64,000 nucleotides of DNA from Microbacterium sp. SYP-A9085 (lineage in GTDB: Bacteria; Actinomycetota; Actinomycetes; Actinomycetales; Microbacteriaceae): NCBI RefSeq assembly GCF_009649635.1, contig NZ_WJII01000004.1, positions 186,001-250,000 on the forward strand, written 5' to 3'. A program made the position numbers and the translations under genes. This document shows, one piece after another, positions 60,219 through 64,000 of this stretch. Within the stretch, counting starts at the first letter, position 1; the number at the start of each line of letters is the position of its first letter. A model generated the notes under the pieces. That model worked only from the letters and a program-made list of their open reading frames with translations. It was not told where the DNA came from and did not search any database.

Positions 60219-61238
60219 GTGCTTCGCCTGCTCGGGATCCTGGTGACCGCGCTGTGCGCGATCGTCGCGGCGATCCTGACGTGGCCGCAGGTGTTCCGGC
60301 TGGAGCGCGCGTTCCCGGTCGCGCAGGCGGTGTCGTTCCGCGGCATCCTCGTCGTCGCTTTCACGGCGCTGCTGGTCGTGATGCTGCTGCTCATGCTCGC
60401 CCGGCCGCTGCGGGCGTTCGCCGCGTCGATGGCGGTGCTGGCCCTGCTCGCCGGCGGCACGAACGCGGCGATCATCGCGATGCGCGGCATGGGAACCGAC
60501 GCGCTGCCGGCAAAGACGGCGAGCAGCGTGCGGGTGATGACCTGGAACACCGCCGGGGCCGCGACATCCCCCGATGCGATCGCCCGCACCGCGGTCGCGA
60601 TGGACGCCGACGTCGTGACGCTGCCGGAGACGACGATCGGCACCGGCGAGAAGGTGGCGCTGGCGATGCGCAGCCTCGGACACCGGATGTGGGCGTACCA
60701 CACCCAGTACGGCGAACACGGATGGGATGCCAGCTCCACGACGGTGCTGATAACGCCGCGACTGGGCGCGTACTCGGTGACGGCGTCGTCGGCCGACGGC
60801 ACCAGCAACACGTCGACCGTGCCGTCGGCGGTCGCGATGCCCGTGGACGGCAAGGGTCCGATCATCGTCGCCGCGCACGCGGTGGCCCCCCGCGAGCAGG
60901 ACATGGGCAACTGGAAGCACGACCTGCAGTGGATCGCCGACCAATGCGCGTCCCGCGACGTCATCCTCGCCGGCGACTTCAACGCGACCGTGGACCACAT
61001 GGCGGGCCTGGGCACCGGCGGCGGCACGATGGGACGGTGCCGGGACGCCGTGGGCGCGACCGGCAACGGCGGCGTCGGCACGTGGCCGACGTCCACCCCG
61101 GCCCTGATCGGCGCCCCCATCGACCACGTGATGGCGACGGATGCCTGGGTGCCGGTGGGCTCGGTGGTCCTCACCTCGATGGACGGCAGCGGCAGCGACC
61201 ACCGTCCGCTGATAGTGCAGCTCGACCGCGCGCAGTGA
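60219..61238 (+). CDS. membrane-anchored endonuclease/exonuclease/phosphatase-family protein
   Basis: The protein has 339 residues. Three TM helices (about 4-22, 45-65, 68-90) precede an extracytoplasmic EEP (DNase I-like) domain. Its motifs are TWNTAGA, DVVTLPETT (metal Glu), ILAGDFNATVDHM and GSDHRPLIVQL. It is a phosphodiesterase or nuclease acting outside the cell; the substrate is unknown. It carries one ATA not followed by G, the only exception I noticed. Confidence 0.9.
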   Translation: MLRLLGILVTALCAIVAAILTWPQVFRLERAFPVAQAVSFRGILVVAFTALLVVMLLLMLARPLRAFAASMAVLALLAGGTNAAIIAMRGMGTDALPAKTASSVRVMTWNTAGAATSPDAIARTAVAMDADVVTLPETTIGTGEKVALAMRSLGHRMWAYHTQYGEHGWDASSTTVLITPRLGAYSVTASSADGTSNTSTVPSAVAMPVDGKGPIIVAAHAVAPREQDMGNWKHDLQWIADQCASRDVILAGDFNATVDHMAGLGTGGGTMGRCRDAVGATGNGGVGTWPTSTPALIGAPIDHVMATDAWVPVGSVVLTSMDGSGSDHRPLIVQLDRAQ

Positions 61239-61275
61239 CTCCTGCGGACTTCCCGTGGCGTGCGAGACTGGAAAG

Positions 61276-62694
61276 ATGAGCACGACAGGCGAATCGTCCA
61301 CCGGCACCACGGCCCGACCGGCCCGCCCCTCCACGAGCGAGAACCGCCGACAGCCGTTCCCGCAGGGGTTCCTCGACACGATCTCATCGGGGTGGGCGAC
61401 GCGCCCCGAGACGCTGCCGCCGCAGCGCGATCAGGCGCCGTACGCCGCGCACCGGCGCGCCCGCCTGTCCGCGCAGTTCCCGGGCCGGCGGCTCGTGGTC
61501 CCCGCCGGTGAGCTCAAGCAGCGCAGCAACGACACCGACTTCCCGTTCCGCGCGCACTCCGCGTTCGCGCATCTGACCGGGTGGGCGGCGGATGCCGAGC
61601 CCGGCGCCGTCCTGGTCTTCGAGCCGCGTCCCGACGGGCACGACGTGACGCTGTACTTCCGTGAGCGCGCCGACCGGACGACCGCGGAGTTCTACGGGGA
61701 TGCCTCGATCGGCGAGTTCTGGATCGGCCCGCGGCCGTCCCTCGCGGGCGTCGCCGCCGATCTCGGCGTCGCGACCGCGCACATCAACGCTTTCACGCAC
61801 GCCGACGGCGAGCTCGTCGTCGGCGACGACGCCGAGCTCACGCGCGCGGTGTCCGAGCTGCGCCTCGTGAAGGACGAATACGAGATCGCACAGCTGCGGC
61901 TGGCCGTGAAGGTGACCGCCGACGGCTTCGACGACATAGTGCGCGAGCTGTCCGCCGCGACCGCGCACCCGCGCGGCGAGCGCGTGGTGGAGGGCGTGTT
62001 CCACCGCCGTGCCCGCAGCGACGGCAACGGCGAAGGCTACGACACCATCGCGGCATCCGGTCCGCACGCGTGCTACCTGCACTGGACCCGGAACGACGGT
62101 GCGGTCGTCGACGGCGACCTCATCCTCGTCGACGCGGGCGTCGAGGTCGACAGCCTGTACACCGCCGACGTGACCCGCACCATCCCGGTGTCCGGGACGT
62201 TCACCGACGTGCAGCGGAAGGTGTACGAGACAGTGCGCGAGGCCGCCGACGCGGCCTTCGCTGCCGCGAAACCCGGCGTCACGTTCCGCACCGTGCACGA
62301 GACCGCGATGGGCGTGATAGCCCGCCGCACGGCGGAATGGGGCCTGCTGCCGGTGACCGCGCAGGAAGCGCTGGATGCCGAGGCCGGCGGCCAGCACCGC
62401 CGGTACATGGTCCACGGTACGAGCCACCACCTCGGCATCGACGTGCACGACTGCGCGCAGGCGCGCCGCGAGATGTACTACGACGGCATCCTGGAGCCCG
62501 GGATGGTGTTCACCATCGAGCCGGGCCTGTACTTCCAGATCGACGACGAGACAGTGCCCGCGGAATACCGCGGGATCGGCGTGCGGATCGAGGACGACGT
62601 GCTGGTGACCGCGGACGGCGTGGAGAACCTGTCCGCCGGCGTGCCGCGCACGGCCGACGAGGTCGAGGCCTGGGTGGCGCGGCTGCGCGCCTGA
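61276..62694 (+). CDS. pepP: Xaa-Pro aminopeptidase (M24B)
   Basis: The protein has 472 residues. The AMP-N domain (about 35-190) contains LTGWAADAEPGAVLV. The pita-bread domain follows, with metal ligands Asp in LILVDAGVE and DVTRTIPVSG, His in HGTSHHLGIDVHD, and Glu in FTIEPGLYF and GVRIEDDVLV. It removes N-terminal residues before Pro in cytoplasmic peptides. GAGACT ends 6 nt before the ATG, with GGAAAG overlapping, so leaderless or minimal. It ends 3 nt from the convergent hydrolase. Confidence 0.95.
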   Translation: MSTTGESSTGTTARPARPSTSENRRQPFPQGFLDTISSGWATRPETLPPQRDQAPYAAHRRARLSAQFPGRRLVVPAGELKQRSNDTDFPFRAHSAFAHLTGWAADAEPGAVLVFEPRPDGHDVTLYFRERADRTTAEFYGDASIGEFWIGPRPSLAGVAADLGVATAHINAFTHADGELVVGDDAELTRAVSELRLVKDEYEIAQLRLAVKVTADGFDDIVRELSAATAHPRGERVVEGVFHRRARSDGNGEGYDTIAASGPHACYLHWTRNDGAVVDGDLILVDAGVEVDSLYTADVTRTIPVSGTFTDVQRKVYETVREAADAAFAAAKPGVTFRTVHETAMGVIARRTAEWGLLPVTAQEALDAEAGGQHRRYMVHGTSHHLGIDVHDCAQARREMYYDGILEPGMVFTIEPGLYFQIDDETVPAEYRGIGVRIEDDVLVTADGVENLSAGVPRTADEVEAWVARLRA

Positions 62695-62697
62695 GTG

Positions 62698-63357
62698 TTA
62701 CTGCGCGGCGATCCACTCCAGCGCTATCGCCGCTATCCCGGCGCCGATCTCGTCCGCCGGGCGACGGCGTCCGGCGACCTCGAAGCCGTGCCCGCCGCCG
62801 TCCACCCAGTGCAGGTGGGCCCGGCGGCACGCGGCGACGGCGTCCTCGAGCTGCCCGTGCGGATCCACGAACGGGTCTCGCGTGCCGGAGACGAACAGCT
62901 GCGGCGCGAGGATCAGGGGAAGGTGCTCGGTCCGCAGCTTGTCGGGCCGGCCGGGCGGGTGCAGCGGGTAGCCCAGGTACACGAGCGTGTGCGGCCGGAT
63001 GCGCCCCTCGGCGGCGGCCATCGACGCCATCCGTCCGCCGTAGGACCGGCCCGCCGCGTGCACCGGGACGTCCCCGCGACAGCGGTCCACGACGGCCTGC
63101 CACGCGGCGACGGCGTGGGCGGCGGGTCCCGGCATCCGCCGTCCCGCCTGCGCGTACGGGAAGTTGAACCGCACCGCCCGCATCCCGGCGGCGGCGACGG
63201 CGGTGGCGAAGCCGACGAGGAACGGATGGTCCAGCCGTGTGCCGGCCCCGTGCGCGACGATCACCGTCGCCGACGGGTGCGCGGGCTCGTGCACCACGGC
63301 GTCGATGTCGACCTCGCCCGCCGGCAGCGGGACCGGCACCGCCAGCTCCCTGATCAT
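62698..63357 (-). CDS. alpha/beta-hydrolase (KANL3/Tex30-type)
   Basis: The protein has 219 residues. The nucleophile elbow is GRSYGG (Ser near 112), with oxyanion motif VIVAHGAGT, an Asp in SGTRDPFVDP and His in DGGGHGFEV. It is of the small dienelactone-hydrolase-like family with unknown substrate, cytoplasmic, no signal. The ATG at 63357 gives the conserved N-terminus MIRELAVPVPLPAG; the longer frame overlaps the next gene. Confidence 0.88.
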   Translation of the reverse strand: MIRELAVPVPLPAGEVDIDAVVHEPAHPSATVIVAHGAGTRLDHPFLVGFATAVAAAGMRAVRFNFPYAQAGRRMPGPAAHAVAAWQAVVDRCRGDVPVHAAGRSYGGRMASMAAAEGRIRPHTLVYLGYPLHPPGRPDKLRTEHLPLILAPQLFVSGTRDPFVDPHGQLEDAVAACRRAHLHWVDGGGHGFEVAGRRRPADEIGAGIAAIALEWIAAQ

Positions 63358-63373
63358 CGGGCGTTGCGCCGGC

Positions 63374-64000
63374 TCACGCCCGGTGGTCGTCCGGGCCGTC
63401 CGCGGCCGGCTCATCCGCCGGGCCGTCGGGCGCGGCATCCGCGTGCGCATCCGGGTGCGGGGCACCGGCGTCCTCGGATGCCGGTGGCGTGTCGGGGATC
63501 CGCTCGCCGTAGCGCGGCGGCTCGTCGACGTCGGGTGCCGGCGGCGCTGGAGCGTCCGCATCCGGCGTCGCGGGTGCCGCCGGGCGGGCTCGCAGTCCGA
63601 ACCGGGGAGCGGGATGCTGCGCCCGGTCGTGCTGCGGCGGCGCCGGCGGGCGCGCGACCGTGACGCCCGGTCCGAGGATCTCGCGGGCCCGGTGGATGCT
63701 CGTGGGCAGCACCGTGACGTCGTAGTGGTCGGCGACCACCTGCATGACCGACGCGAAGTCGCGGCGGCGGCGCACTATCGCGTACGCGGCGATGCTCATC
63801 AGCATGCCCAGGGCCACGCCGATGAACAGGACGCCGATGAACACGGAGACCGGCACCGCGCTGTTGCCGAGCACGAAGATCGCGGAGAAGAAGAGTCCCA
63901 GCAGCAGGCCGTTGATGGCGCCCTGGCGTGCGGCGGTGGCGTAGCCGAGCTTGCCGGTGACCCGTTCGATGGAGCGCAGGCCGCTGCCGACGATGGCGAT
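63374..64000 (-). CDS. general stress protein-like membrane protein (N-terminus beyond window)
   Basis: The 208 C-terminal residues are visible; the start lies beyond the window edge. From the edge the frame reads AIVGSGLRSIERVTGKLGY (general stress protein 17M/magnesium-transporter-like signature), then two TM helices, then a cytoplasmic ASVMQVVADHYDV-type domain. The last 110 residues are Pro/Asp/Ala-rich. It is probably a stress-associated membrane protein. It ends 16 nt from the alpha/beta hydrolase start. Confidence 0.78.
   Translation of the reverse strand: MAIVGSGLRSIERVTGKLGYATAARQGAINGLLLGLFFSAIFVLGNSAVPVSVFIGVLFIGVALGMLMSIAAYAIVRRRRDFASVMQVVADHYDVTVLPTSIHRAREILGPGVTVARPPAPPQHDRAQHPAPRFGLRARPAAPATPDADAPAPPAPDVDEPPRYGERIPDTPPASEDAGAPHPDAHADAAPDGPADEPAADGPDDHRA

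Noticed and set aside
1..64000. CRISPR arrays, insertion sequences, prophage or plasmid functions
   Set aside because: No regularly spaced repeats, transposase, integrase, Cas or phage structural gene was recognised on either strand.

Overview
The window is a stretch of a very G+C-rich (about 70% by eye) actinobacterial chromosome, most likely Microbacteriaceae and probably Microbacterium. The evidence is the gene set: a DUF222/HNH protein, DUF3039, DUF3107 and DUF4192 proteins, a Ku/LigD pair, a reduced actinobacterial Tad locus, and the block UPF0182 - PDZ/Lon-like protease - DUF2342 - UvrD-type helicase - NudC - AdnB - AdnA. That block parallels, from memory, the Rv3193c-Rv3202c neighbourhood of Mycobacterium tuberculosis. 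It is almost entirely housekeeping DNA. I see no insertion sequence, prophage, CRISPR array or plasmid gene, and no recognisable transcription factor.

Layout. 0-11 kb: a lipoprotein, an HNH/DUF222 protein, tmRNA, an M20 peptidase, two MFS transporters, smpB and the ftsX-ftsE-prfB group. 10.9-15.4 kb: a seven-gene overlapping Tad-like operon, then tRNA-Leu(UAG) and a DedA protein. 16.4-19.8 kb: divergent ku and ligD for non-homologous end joining. 19.8-27.5 kb: a CDF metal exporter, the overlapping murI-rph-rdgB operon, pncB, DUF3039, and an ABC-2-type permease with its ATPase. 27.6-34.8 kb: envelope genes (a LicC/GlmU-type nucleotidyltransferase, a family-2 glycosyltransferase, two TagF-like CDP-alcohol transferases) interleaved with proteins of unknown function. 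34.8-39.3 kb: an HtrA/PDZ protease, a transaminase facing a nitrilase/omega-amidase, an AhpD-like protein and a flavin reductase. 39.4-56.2 kb: initiator tRNA-fMet and the conserved repair/proteolysis block ending in adnB and adnA. 56.4-64 kb: DUF3107, a ferritin-like protein, a DEAD-box RNA helicase, PHP, an EEP phosphatase, Xaa-Pro aminopeptidase, an alpha/beta hydrolase and the edge of a general-stress membrane protein.

The genome is very compact. Genes inside operons overlap by ATGA, GTGA or TGATG. Ten of fourteen convergent junctions leave 12 nt or less, and one convergent pair overlaps by 194 nt. Nineteen genes have a TAnnnT hexamer ending 6-9 nt before the start codon, the pattern expected for leaderless transcripts, and I used this to settle several starts. 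No gene-free stretch exceeds 200 bases.

The most unusual items are: the tail-to-tail overlap of a helicase lacking its HRDC domain with an orphan TOMM-type leader-binding protein; a phosphotransferase-fold protein missing its catalytic residues; overlapping divergent -10 boxes between prfB and an MFS gene; a hairpin that could trap the 5' end of initiator tRNA; and a context-restricted use of the rare Ile codon ATA. I found no convincing novel defence or mobile system.
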